Shown in pieces: positions 28,530 through 36,918 of a stretch of DNA of 64,000 bases. The stretch's first letter is position 1; every line of letters starts with the position of its first letter. The notes beneath the pieces were generated by a model. The model was not told the DNA's origin. It saw only the letters and a list, made by a program, of their open reading frames with translations, and searched no databases. The position numbers were made by a program, and so were the translations under genes. This DNA comes from Devosia soli (GTDB taxonomy: Bacteria; Pseudomonadota; Alphaproteobacteria; Rhizobiales; Devosiaceae), in assembly GCF_000970455.1 (NCBI RefSeq), contig NZ_LAJG01000014.1, positions 62,001-126,000 of the forward strand. The letters are read 5' to 3'.

Positions 28530-29371
28530 CGGTTCCGCCAGGCCCACCAGCTGACCCGTGCGATCTTCCGCCAGTCGGGGTCGTCGTCCGGCGCAGAAAA
28601 GGGCGACGAACTATCTCGGTTCCAAAGCTGGAGTTGCGCCTCGATCACCGGAAGAATGGCAAATGCCGGCCGTAAGCCGCGCGGCAAAGCGGCAATGGCA
28701 CGCCTAGCCTGTGCGAGATGCTCACTCGCCAATTCGGCGATCTGTGCCAGCGCTTCGTGCAAACCATCACTATCCTGGCCCGAGAATATCTCCCCTTCGC
28801 GAACGCCATTCGCCTCGAAGATAGACCAGGGCAGCATGATGCGGCCCTGTGAAGCGACGAACCCAAAAGCCCTCAGATGCCCCACTAAAGCCTGCGCCAC
28901 CCCCAGGTGTCCAGCGGCGTCGCCGGGCTCCACGGTCAGGCCTTCGTTGAGGATCATCGCCGAAAGCTGTAGCAACGTGGACGCCGTCTCGCCAGCATAG
29001 CCTTCAAACGTTTCGAGATCAGGCATCGGGTCGTCATAAAGATCGAATCGTCGCGCGCCGATCAGCCGCTGGAGTGTTCCCGGCGGCAATGCGTAACGGT
29101 CAAGGGTCGTCAGCAAAGCGTCCGCAAGCGGGTTTTGGCGGACTGCGCCGTGTCCGTCGCCGGTCAGCGCATCATTCCACCATTGCAGGCGAATCTCCCC
29201 CGGAGCCGGGCCCGAAACCCGTTCGCGGATGGCCGCGACATCGGCGTTGAACGCATAGATAGCCGTCACGCCATCGCGCTTTGCCGCAGGCAGCGCCAGC
29301 GTCGAAAGATACCGGTCGCGGTCGCTTTCTCGCAAAACCTGCGCTGCATAGGCAAAACTGTCTATGGTCAT
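28526..29371 (-). CDS. Squalene/phytoene synthase-family protein
   Basis: 281 residues, all-helical trans-isoprenyl diphosphate synthase head-to-head fold: LALPAAKRDGVTAIYAFNADVA at the start and RFDLYDDPMPDLETFEGYAGETAS in the middle. The Asp-rich first motif (DxxxD) seen in true synthases is not clearly kept: GEIRLQWWNDAL stands where such proteins have a conserved Arg-Trp region. This and its position behind secDF resemble the NDUFAF6-like group, which lacks known synthase activity. Begins at TAATGA coupled to the Mth938 gene. Confidence 0.82.
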   Translation of the reverse strand: MTIDSFAYAAQVLRESDRDRYLSTLALPAAKRDGVTAIYAFNADVAAIRERVSGPAPGEIRLQWWNDALTGDGHGAVRQNPLADALLTTLDRYALPPGTLQRLIGARRFDLYDDPMPDLETFEGYAGETASTLLQLSAMILNEGLTVEPGDAAGHLGVAQALVGHLRAFGFVASQGRIMLPWSIFEANGVREGEIFSGQDSDGLHEALAQIAELASEHLAQARRAIAALPRGLRPAFAILPVIEAQLQLWNRDSSSPFSAPDDDPDWRKIARVSWWAWRNR

Positions 29372-29778
29372 TACCGAGCGTTCTCGACGGCGATAAACGC
29401 GCCAGCCACGGCCCGCTCCTCAGCCAGCAACACGTTATAGGTACGCACGGCTCCGCCAGTTCCGACAGCTTCGATGATGACACGCCGCTCGCGGAAAGCG
29501 TCGCGAATGGCCGGATCGATTGCTGCGATGTCCATGCCGAGGCCGATCAGCAGAACGTCGATCGTGTCTGCGATATCGAGGACTGGTTGCAGGCTTTCGA
29601 GGGTCAGCTCGGCCGGCGACGCAACGTCCCAGCCTTTCATGCCAGACGGCAAGCACAGCAACGAACCGCGATGCGACATGTCAGCAAAGCGAAAACCGCC
29701 ATTGCCATAGGCGTCGATACCGACCTGGCGCGGGAAAAACCCCGCGCCGCTTGTGGAAAGTTCAGACGGAGGCGCCAT
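29371..29778 (-). CDS. Mth938-like domain protein (DUF498)
   Basis: 135 residues with the Mth938 pattern: IDAYGNGGFRFADMSHRGSL, LPSGMKGWDV, DVLLIGLGMD and TGGAVRTYNVLLAEERAVAGAFIAV. The human relative is NDUFAF3, a complex I assembly factor; a similar role here is inference, strengthened by the adjacent NDUFAF6-like gene. The start lies 17 bases inside secDF and the stop overlaps the next start (TAATG), so all three are co-translated. Confidence 0.88.
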   Translation of the reverse strand: MAPPSELSTSGAGFFPRQVGIDAYGNGGFRFADMSHRGSLLCLPSGMKGWDVASPAELTLESLQPVLDIADTIDVLLIGLGMDIAAIDPAIRDAFRERRVIIEAVGTGGAVRTYNVLLAEERAVAGAFIAVENAR

Positions 29779-32317
29779 CCGCCGGTTTTTCCTTCTTGGC
29801 TACAAGTTCCTCGTCGGTCTTCTGCTTGAGGCCGAAGTTGATGAGGATTGGGCCGTTGACGATGACCGACGAATACATGCCGACGAGCGAACCGAACGTC
29901 ATGGCGATCGTGAAGCTGCGCAGCACTTCGCCCCCGAACAGCACCAGCGGCACGAGCGCCAGAAGCACGGTAAACTGGGTGAGCGAGGTACGCACGATGG
30001 TCTGGTTGATCGACAGATCGATCAACTCCGGCAGCGGCATCTTCCTATATTTGAGGAGGTTTTCACGAATACGGTCGGACACAACCACGGTTTCGTTAAG
30101 CGATAGGCCCACGAGCGTCAGCACTGCCGCGATGGAACTGAGGTTGAATTCGAGCCCCGTTATCGAGAAGAGGCCGATGGTCATGATGATGTCGTGCGAC
30201 GTCGTCGTGACTGCAGCCAGTGCAAACTGCCATTCGAACCGGAACCAGATGTAGATCAGAATACAGGCGAGCGCGATGATCACGGCAATGGTACCGGTCC
30301 AGGCAAGTTCCCCAGAGACGGTACCGCTAACAGCTTCTGTGCGCCGAACCTCGTAATTGTCGCCGGCAAGCGCTTGCTGAACCTTCTGGACGGCCACCTG
30401 GTCGGCGGACTGGCCGCCTTCCTGGGCCTGGACGCGGACCAGAACGTCTTCCGGCGTACCAAAACCCTGCACCTGTACTTCGCCAAGCTCGAGCCCATCG
30501 AGCAGTTCGCGAACCCGGCCGACGTCCGCCGGCCCACCCACATGCTGTACTTCGATAGCTGTGCCGCCAACGAAGTCGATGCCGAGGTTGAAGCCCTTGA
30601 AATAGGCCGCGCCAATCGAAACGACCGACATGATGATCGACAGCGCGATAACGTAGCGCGAGATCTTCATGAACGGGATTTTGGTGCCGTCGGGAATGAA
30701 CCGGAAATGCTGGATCTTCAGCTCTTTCGGCCGAACGCGCTTGTACCAGAGATTCACCTGGTAGGACGTGACCGTATAGGAAGTGAACAGCGAGGTCAGA
30801 ATGCCGAGGCCGAGCGTAACGGCAAAGCCCTGCACCGGGCCTGAGCCCATGAAATAGAGCACAACGGCAGCCACAAGCTGGGTCAGGTGCGAGTCGACGA
30901 TCGTCCCCCACGCGCGCTCAAAGCCAGCATTGATCGCCTGCAATGGTGTGCGCCCTGCCCGCTGCTCTTCACGCATTCGTTCATAGATGAGCACGTTGGC
31001 GTCGACCGCCATACCGATCGTGAGGACGATACCGGCGATGCCCGGCAGTGTCAGGGTCGAGCCCAGTACCGACAGCGCGGCAAAGATCAGGATGACGTTG
31101 AGCACCAGCGAAACGTTGGCGAAAACGCCCCAAAGCCCATAGGCGATGACCATGAAGCTGACGACCAGCACCGATGCCACGACACCGGCGGTGAGACCAG
31201 CGCGGATCGAGTCAGCACCAAGGCTGGCGTCGACCGTACGTTCCTCGATGACGTTAAGGCTGGCCGGCAAGGCACCCGCGCGCAGCAAAACGGCCAGGTC
31301 ATTGGCCGACGCCGTCGTGAAATTGCCGCTGATCTGGCCTGAGCCGCCGGTGATCGGCTGCTGGATGACCGGCGCGGTAATTACTGTGTTGTCGAGCACG
31401 ATGGCAAAACGCTGCCCGACATTGGCCGAGGTGATTTCGCTGAACGTAACCGCGCCACGCGTGTCGAACTTGAAGCTGACAACCGGGATGCCCCGCTGCG
31501 GATCATAGGACGGCTGCGCGTCGACCAGCGACTCCCCGCCAAGGGCGACGTCTTCGTAAAGCAGCTCACGCCCGCCATCCTGGCTTGGGACGATCATCGT
31601 GCCGGCCGGCAGACCCTGCGCTTCCGCCTGGTCGGCAGTGAGACCCGGATAGACCATGTGGAATGTCAGGCGCGCCGTCTGCGAGACGATGTTCTTGAGG
31701 CGAGTGGAATCGCCGAAGCCCGGGACCTGCACGAGGACGCGGGTGTCGCCCTGGCGCTGGATGGTCGGTTCGGTCGTACCCAGTTCGTCGATACGGCTGC
31801 GGATGACTTCGATCGACTGCGCGACGAGCGAGCTCATGCGCTGCGTAATGCCCTCTGGCGTCAGCGTAACCGAGAGGCGTCCATCCGGCAGTTCGCCGAA
31901 GGCCAGTTCGTTGACGCCCGTTCCCGTCGAGAACAGAGAGTTGTTGACCGTATTCTGGATCGACTGCAGCGCTGTCAGCGCCTGCTCCTTCTGCGAAGGA
32001 TCGGTCAGTTCGATGTAAATGGCATTCTTGGCTTCATCGGTGGTGATGATGTTGCCGATACCGTTCTGATTGGCGAGGACGTTTCGCGCATCGCGACGGA
32101 CGTCGGAAAGTCGTTGCGTGACGATCCCCGCGCGATCGACTTCGAGCAACAGATGCGAACCGCCCTGAAGATCAAGACCAAGAACCAGGCCAGGCTTAGG
32201 CAACCATCCAGGGAGTGAATCCCGCACTTGCTGCGGCAAGAAATTGGGTGCGGCGAACACGATGCCCAAGAGCGCGACGATCAGAATGATGGCTACGCGA
32301 AACGGCGACTGGTGCAT
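29762..32317 (-). CDS. secDF: Fused protein translocase subunit SecDF
   Basis: 851 residues: SecD (about 1-530) and SecF (about 535-851) fused in one chain, each with six membrane helices and a periplasmic domain. LGLDLQGGSHLLLEVD is the SecD D1 motif, GIVLTIGMAVDANVLIYERMREE and NVGQRFAIVLDN are SecD conserved regions, and FNLGIDFVGGTAIEVQ with LTLVGLSLNETVVVSDRIREN belong to SecF. It uses the proton gradient to drive the late steps of Sec export. It follows yajC on the same strand. Confidence 0.97.
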   Translation of the reverse strand: MHQSPFRVAIILIVALLGIVFAAPNFLPQQVRDSLPGWLPKPGLVLGLDLQGGSHLLLEVDRAGIVTQRLSDVRRDARNVLANQNGIGNIITTDEAKNAIYIELTDPSQKEQALTALQSIQNTVNNSLFSTGTGVNELAFGELPDGRLSVTLTPEGITQRMSSLVAQSIEVIRSRIDELGTTEPTIQRQGDTRVLVQVPGFGDSTRLKNIVSQTARLTFHMVYPGLTADQAEAQGLPAGTMIVPSQDGGRELLYEDVALGGESLVDAQPSYDPQRGIPVVSFKFDTRGAVTFSEITSANVGQRFAIVLDNTVITAPVIQQPITGGSGQISGNFTTASANDLAVLLRAGALPASLNVIEERTVDASLGADSIRAGLTAGVVASVLVVSFMVIAYGLWGVFANVSLVLNVILIFAALSVLGSTLTLPGIAGIVLTIGMAVDANVLIYERMREEQRAGRTPLQAINAGFERAWGTIVDSHLTQLVAAVVLYFMGSGPVQGFAVTLGLGILTSLFTSYTVTSYQVNLWYKRVRPKELKIQHFRFIPDGTKIPFMKISRYVIALSIIMSVVSIGAAYFKGFNLGIDFVGGTAIEVQHVGGPADVGRVRELLDGLELGEVQVQGFGTPEDVLVRVQAQEGGQSADQVAVQKVQQALAGDNYEVRRTEAVSGTVSGELAWTGTIAVIIALACILIYIWFRFEWQFALAAVTTTSHDIIMTIGLFSITGLEFNLSSIAAVLTLVGLSLNETVVVSDRIRENLLKYRKMPLPELIDLSINQTIVRTSLTQFTVLLALVPLVLFGGEVLRSFTIAMTFGSLVGMYSSVIVNGPILINFGLKQKTDEELVAKKEKPADGASV

Positions 32318-32371
32318 GAAACGGCGTCCTAGAGCATGCCTTCACAGACATGCGGCTTCAAAGAGTCAGAA

Positions 32372-32397
32372 AGCCGGAGCCTTTGGTGGCTCCGGCT
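32372..32397 (-). other. Perfect hairpin in the yajC-secDF gap
   Basis: 10-bp stem AGCCGGAGCC/GGCTCCGGCT with a 6-base loop, 13 bases after the yajC stop. Followed on the minus strand by TTTCTGACTCTTTG, a weak T tract. It may be a partial terminator adjusting the YajC to SecDF ratio. Confidence 0.55.
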
Positions 32398-32410
32398 GAT
32401 CGTGTCCGGC

Positions 32411-32761
32411 TCAGGCCGGCTTGTTGTCGTTGACCGGCTCGGCTTTCGAACGCACGTCGGCAACCATGCCGCGCACGAGCTTGACCTTCACGCCCTGGGA
32501 GATCTCGACTTCCAGGTCTTCGCCATCAACGGCTTTGGTGACCTTGCCAACGATGCCGCCCGTGGTGACGACGGTGTCGCCACGACGGATCGCCGAGAGC
32601 ATAGCCTGTTGCGCCTTGAGACGCTTCTGCTGCGGACGGAAGATCAAGAGCCAGAAAATCACCACCAGCAACAGGATCGGCATGAGCTGAATGGCGATAT
32701 CGGCAAAACCTCCCGTGGCGGGTGCTGCTGCATCCTGCGCAAAAGCGGGCGTAACGAACAT
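32411..32761 (-). CDS. yajC: Preprotein translocase subunit YajC
   Basis: 116 residues: Ala-rich N-terminus, single membrane helix LMPILLLVVIFWLLIFRPQQKRLKAQ, and the cytoplasmic domain with RRGDTVVTTGGIVGKV. Accessory subunit of the SecDF-YajC complex and also a partner of AcrB-type pumps. AAGGAG lies 8 bases upstream. It heads the secDF-Mth938 operon; the gene upstream is divergent. Confidence 0.97.
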   Translation of the reverse strand: MFVTPAFAQDAAAPATGGFADIAIQLMPILLLVVIFWLLIFRPQQKRLKAQQAMLSAIRRGDTVVTTGGIVGKVTKAVDGEDLEVEISQGVKVKLVRGMVADVRSKAEPVNDNKPA

Positions 32762-32953
32762 CAGGCGAACTCCTTATGATTCTTCTTGAGTGGGGAGAAA
32801 GGCGCCACAGCCTTGGGCTGAACAACTAGACGCGAAAGGGGTCTTGTGCACTTGCACCCCGGCCAAAATCGCGCGGACTATACATTTGGCCCCTTATGAA
32901 TGCAAAGCCATTCAAGGAACACATTGCCGCGCCTGAACCGAAGGACTGAACCG

Positions 32954-33820
32954 GTGAAGACCAAAGATCATCTGGGCCGTATCGCCACTGCACTCGAAAC
33001 CATCGCCGAGGCATTGCAACTCGCAAAATCTTCCGAACAGACGCTTAATCTCAGCGAGGCAAGCGCTTTCCACTGGCAGGGCGAAGACGGCACTCTTCTG
33101 CCGGTTCCAACGGTGAGTCGTGTGCCGCTCGACATGCTGCGCGGCATCGAACATGTGCGCGACGTGCTTCTGAAAAATACCGAGCAATTCGCGCGAGGCC
33201 ACGGCGCCAACAATGCGCTGCTCTGGGGCGCCCGCGGAATGGGCAAGAGTTCGCTGGTCAAGGCAATCCATGCCGATATCCTCGACCGTGAGGGGTTCGA
33301 GAAGCTTGTGCTGATCGAGATCGCGCGAGAGGATCTCGACACCCTGCCCCAACTCATGCGGACCATTTCAGGCCATCCCGCACGTTTTATCGTCTTCTGC
33401 GACGACCTCAGCTTCGATAGTGGCGAAACAAGCTACAAGTCCCTGAAAACCATCCTGGACGGCGGCCTCGAGGGACGACCCGAAAATGTTCTTTTCTATG
33501 CAACGTCCAACCGGCGCCATCTCATGCCTCGCGACATGATCGAGAACGAGCGCTCCACGGCGATCAATCCAAGCGAGGCGGTTGAAGAAAAGGTCTCTCT
33601 GTCTGATCGCTTCGGCTTGTGGCTGGGCTTCCACAATTCGGACCAGGACACTTACCTGTCCATGGTTCGCGGCTATGCCGACTATTATGGCCTCGATCTC
33701 GATGACGAAACTCTTCGCGCACGCGCTATAGAGTGGGCCGCTACACGCGGCGCGCGCTCGGGCCGCGTCGCCATCCAGCTGATCCGCACCCTCGCTGGCG
33801 AACAAGGCAAGGTGGTTTGA
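32954..33820 (+). CDS. DUF815 AAA-type ATPase
   Basis: 288 residues from GTG 32954 with AAGGA 8 bases upstream; an in-frame ATG at 32900 would add 18 residues. Walker A GARGMGKSSLV near residue 92, Walker B-like ARFIVFCDDLSFD, sensor-like LFYATSNRRHLMP and C-terminal SGRVAIQLIRTLAG are the DUF815 pattern. Cellular role unknown. It is divergent from yajC, an arrangement I remember from many Rhizobiales, and meets the sulfotransferase gene tail to tail with one base between. Confidence 0.88.
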   Translation: MKTKDHLGRIATALETIAEALQLAKSSEQTLNLSEASAFHWQGEDGTLLPVPTVSRVPLDMLRGIEHVRDVLLKNTEQFARGHGANNALLWGARGMGKSSLVKAIHADILDREGFEKLVLIEIAREDLDTLPQLMRTISGHPARFIVFCDDLSFDSGETSYKSLKTILDGGLEGRPENVLFYATSNRRHLMPRDMIENERSTAINPSEAVEEKVSLSDRFGLWLGFHNSDQDTYLSMVRGYADYYGLDLDDETLRARAIEWAATRGARSGRVAIQLIRTLAGEQGKVV

Positions 33821-33821
33821 C

Positions 33822-34577
33822 CTAAAGAATGCTCTCAGCCAGATAACGCTCATACCACTCTGTGCTTGTCGCGTCCGACATCTTGCGGGTTGGCGTCTGC
33901 ATCGATCCCGCAATCTTCGGATCTTTTCCGAGGCGCTCCAGCACCTTTGCCAGAACCGCCTGCGGGTTTTTGGAGATCTCGGAATACGCGATCAGCACTG
34001 GTTCTATTGCCTGCGAGCAGAAAAACGCCGTCCAGGCGGCGTCATCTTCCTCTAGCTGAGCCACGGCGTTAGCAATCACCGTACGATCGTACTCGATTGG
34101 CCGCTCGCATTCATCGCCCTCCATGACGGACCCATCTGCCTTAATGTGCCAAAGGCCACTCTGTCGGGCCCGTACCAGCGAGATCGCTTGAGCCAGCTTG
34201 TCCGCCCGGGAGAGGTGGATGAACAGGGTGGGTCCGAAAGCCTTTTGGACCTGAATATGGAAGTCGGCCCTTCCGCCCTGCAATTGCTGCAAGCACCGCG
34301 TTGCCTCATCAACGCTATTCCACATCAGCCTGAGGCCGAAGATATCGCTGCCGTTACGGCCCTCGCGTAGCATGGCTTCGAAATAGTTCTGTTCAAACTT
34401 GAGGCTATCGACACCAACCTGACCGGTCACGCCCCAACGTTCGGCCCAATAGCCAAAGTCTTCGGCCCGAAAATAGGAGTTCGGCTTTCCTGTCCCGCTT
34501 GCAGCCAGCATCTCGCAAAGCAGCGTACTGCCTGAGCGCGGCGTGCCGCAGATGATGTACGAAGAATAATTCGCCAT
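33822..34577 (-). CDS. Stf0-type sulfotransferase
   Basis: 251 residues from ATG 34577, with AAGGA 9 bases upstream. The 5'-phosphosulfate loop is IICGTPRSGSTLLCEML at the N-terminus; PNSYFRAEDFGYWAERW and IHLSRADKLAQAISLVRARQSGLWH are Stf0 family landmarks (mycobacterial Stf0 sulfates trehalose with PAPS). The open frame runs further upstream to 34691, but that part crosses a 12-bp terminator. Acceptor here is unknown. It is inserted between the NlpD-like and DUF815 genes and looks like an accessory gain. Confidence 0.88.
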   Translation of the reverse strand: MANYSSYIICGTPRSGSTLLCEMLAASGTGKPNSYFRAEDFGYWAERWGVTGQVGVDSLKFEQNYFEAMLREGRNGSDIFGLRLMWNSVDEATRCLQQLQGGRADFHIQVQKAFGPTLFIHLSRADKLAQAISLVRARQSGLWHIKADGSVMEGDECERPIEYDRTVIANAVAQLEEDDAAWTAFFCSQAIEPVLIAYSEISKNPQAVLAKVLERLGKDPKIAGSMQTPTRKMSDATSTEWYERYLAESIL

Positions 34578-34617
34578 CGATGGTGTCCTTGCCGAAGCCA
34601 CTTCGAACATCAAATAC

Positions 34618-34645
34618 AAAAATCCCCGCCGAAGCGGGGATTTTT
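34618..34645. terminator. Bidirectional-type terminator downstream of the NlpD-like gene
   Basis: 12-bp perfect stem AAAAATCCCCGC/GCGGGGATTTTT with a CGAA tetraloop, giving a T tract on either strand. It lies 18 bases after the NlpD-like stop and separates that gene from the sulfotransferase. Confidence 0.92.
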
Positions 34646-34662
34646 CACATAGCCATTCACTC

Positions 34663-36015
34663 TCAGCTTGCGAGAAGCGGAACCGGATCAACCGGCGTGG
34701 CGCCCTTGCGCAGCTCGAAGTGGAGCTGGGGCTTGGAGACGGAACCAGTCATGCCGACGGTACCGATGGAGTCACCGCGATTGACCACTGCGCCCTTGGC
34801 AACGCTCATGCCATTGAGATGAGCATAGGCCGACACATAACCATTGGGGTGACGGATCAGGATGAGGTTGCCGTAGCCTTCGACACCCGAGCCGACATAG
34901 ATCACTGTGCCATTTTCGGCAGCCTTGACCGTCGAGCCTTCCGGCACGTCGATGTTGATGCCAGTCCCCCGGGATGCTGCGAAGTCGGTTATGACGCGAC
35001 CGCTGACCGGCCAGCGGAACTTATCGTTACCCGAAGCCACAGGTTCGGCAGCAGGTACGTTGGCGACCTGGGTCGGTGCCGGCGTTGCCGCTGGTTGCGC
35101 GACCGGCGCAGGCGTTGCTGCCGGAGCGACTGCTGTCTGGGGCTGCGGCGTCGCCTGAGGAGTTGCCGGACGACTGCCAAGAGGGGCTGGCGGGGCGCCG
35201 AGATTGGCTGAAGCGCTAGCCACCTGAGTGACAGGCTGCACAGCGGGGGTCTGCGGCGTGCGAACGAGATCTGGGCGGCCCGGGATGATCAGCGTCTGCC
35301 CGACAACGATTTTGTCCGGCGAGGAAAGGCCATTCGCCTGGACGAGAGCCTGGGTTGTTACCTCATAGCGCCGCGCGATCGTATAAAGCGACTCGCCGCC
35401 AGCGATGGTGTGCGTGTAGGCGCCGTTGGCAGCCGGCTGGCCAGTGGCGGCTGCGGGCTGCGCTGTCGGCACATTGCTGTTGACCGGCAGGGCCGCGTTG
35501 AGCGTGCTTGGAGGGGCGCCCAGATTGCTTGGCATCGGGGCGAGTGCGGCGACAGGCGGCATCGAGGGCGCCGCGGGAAGAGATTGCGTGGCGGGCATGG
35601 CTTGCGGGGTTCCCATGGGAGCAGCAGAAGAACTCAGTACAGGAAGATCCTGGGATTGAACCGTCGGGGCGGCACCGCCCACGGCGATCGGCGAGGTCGT
35701 GCCAGCCGGCCGCATGAAGCCAGATTGCACTGGCGCCTGCTGCACAGGCGCCCCACCCCACGACGATCCGACGGGCGCAGGCGGCAGGAAGCGCGACTCG
35801 GCGACCTGCATAGTTGGCTGCGCGCCGAGCGAATTCGGCATGGGCTGATTGATATTGGGAGAGGTCAGCGGTCGAGAAACCGAACCCGTGGTTGTCGGAT
35901 CACCAAATGTTCGTGACCCAAGGCTCGAACATCCGGACAGTCCGACGGCGGCCACTAATAGACCAGCCACGGCCACTGCACCTTTTGGCACCCTGACAGA
36001 TAGGCTTTTACGCAT
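34663..36015 (-). CDS. NlpD-like lipoprotein with LysM and degenerate LytM (M23) domains
   Basis: 450 residues. Lipobox LSGC with Cys29; a long Pro/Ala/Gln-rich linker; LysM near 200-250 (GGESLYTIARRYEVTTQALVQANG, IVVGQTLIIPG); C-terminal LytM fold with GYGNLILIRHPNGYVSAYAHL and GMTGSVSKPQLHFELR. Metal ligands of active M23 enzymes are replaced: HxGxD reads GTGIN and the HxH motif reads QLH. This resembles NlpD and EnvC, which activate amidases for septal wall splitting. surE lies upstream as in the surE-pcm-nlpD group, but pcm is missing. Confidence 0.92.
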   Translation of the reverse strand: MRKSLSVRVPKGAVAVAGLLVAAVGLSGCSSLGSRTFGDPTTTGSVSRPLTSPNINQPMPNSLGAQPTMQVAESRFLPPAPVGSSWGGAPVQQAPVQSGFMRPAGTTSPIAVGGAAPTVQSQDLPVLSSSAAPMGTPQAMPATQSLPAAPSMPPVAALAPMPSNLGAPPSTLNAALPVNSNVPTAQPAAATGQPAANGAYTHTIAGGESLYTIARRYEVTTQALVQANGLSSPDKIVVGQTLIIPGRPDLVRTPQTPAVQPVTQVASASANLGAPPAPLGSRPATPQATPQPQTAVAPAATPAPVAQPAATPAPTQVANVPAAEPVASGNDKFRWPVSGRVITDFAASRGTGINIDVPEGSTVKAAENGTVIYVGSGVEGYGNLILIRHPNGYVSAYAHLNGMSVAKGAVVNRGDSIGTVGMTGSVSKPQLHFELRKGATPVDPVPLLAS

Positions 36016-36090
36016 CGGCTAACTCGTACGCAGGGACTTAACACTGGAATCGAGACTAGGCCGGTAAGGTAAAGACGGGTTTAAGAGCGA

Positions 36091-36111
36091 TGCGATTTGA
36101 GTGAAATCGCA
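36091..36111 (-). other. Hairpin between surE and the NlpD-like gene
   Basis: 8-bp perfect stem TGCGATTT/AAATCGCA with a 5-base loop, no T tract. It sits in the 122-base gap where pcm would be expected and may be a processing or stabilising element. Nothing else is seen in the gap. Confidence 0.4.
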
Positions 36112-36137
36112 GGCGCCAAATTGTCGAATAGGTAAGG

Positions 36138-36914
36138 TTAAGATCGTTCGGCTGGGAACAAAACCAGGCCGGAGAGCTGGCTGATGGCCGAGGGTTCCGT
36201 CTGCTGCAAGGCGAAGGGGGTCACGGTGATGCAATATTGGCTGCGCAACACCTCGAAATCCGCTTTGGGATCAAGCGGCTTTGGCGTCTCTGGAATCGCA
36301 ACGTAAAACCCGCCGCTGTTGTCGCTCGGATAATAACGAAAGGCGGACCGCGAGAATCGTTGATGGGGGACAGCTGCGATTCCCGTGACGTCCTCGGGTG
36401 CACAGGCTGGGAAATTGACGTTGTAAAAGACGTCATGGTTACCTTTGGCCTTCAGTATCGCGCTGACAACATCGGCCCCGTGGTGGATTGACGACGCCCA
36501 ATCGATGTTGGGGCTCTTTTCGTAGTCAATCGCCTGGCTCATGGCGATGCCGATCGCGCCTTGCAGCGCGCCTTCCCGTGCGCCGGCGGCTGTACCGGAA
36601 CAATGAACGATGTCGCCAAGGTTCTGCCCGGCATTGACGCCGGAAAGGACGAGATCGGCCGGGTGATCGCCCAGAATATGGGTCATACCTGCTACAACAC
36701 AGTCGGCAGGTGATCCGCCGACTACCGCAAAGCGGCGAGACCCACGCTGCTCAAGCGCCAATTCACGGCCAAGCGTAAATCTGTGCCCTGCCCCCGATTG
36801 GTTTCCGTCCGGCGCAACAATCCAGACGTCGTCGGAAAGAGCGCGCGCGATATCGGCCATGATGGCGATGCCAGGCGCATCCACACCATCGTCGTTAGTG
36901 ATGAGGATGCGCAT
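36138..36914 (-). CDS. surE: 5'/3'-nucleotidase SurE
   Basis: 258 residues from the ATG at 36914 (MRILITNDDG), 4 bases after the serS stop. Divalent-metal site NDDG at 7-10, APDGNQSGAG, and SGVNAGQNLGDIVHCSGTAA are intact. SurE is a broad nucleoside 5'/3'-monophosphatase that also acts on short polyphosphate. Its last residues (QLSGLVLFPAERS) are slightly unusual in sequence but the length is normal. Confidence 0.96.
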   Translation of the reverse strand: MRILITNDDGVDAPGIAIMADIARALSDDVWIVAPDGNQSGAGHRFTLGRELALEQRGSRRFAVVGGSPADCVVAGMTHILGDHPADLVLSGVNAGQNLGDIVHCSGTAAGAREGALQGAIGIAMSQAIDYEKSPNIDWASSIHHGADVVSAILKAKGNHDVFYNVNFPACAPEDVTGIAAVPHQRFSRSAFRYYPSDNSGGFYVAIPETPKPLDPKADFEVLRSQYCITVTPFALQQTEPSAISQLSGLVLFPAERS

Positions 36915-36918
36915 GACT

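Noticed and set aside
34578..34691. Upstream extension of the sulfotransferase frame
   Set aside because: It runs through a 12-bp terminator stem; the family start MANYSSYIICGTPRSGS at 34577 has its own Shine-Dalgarno.
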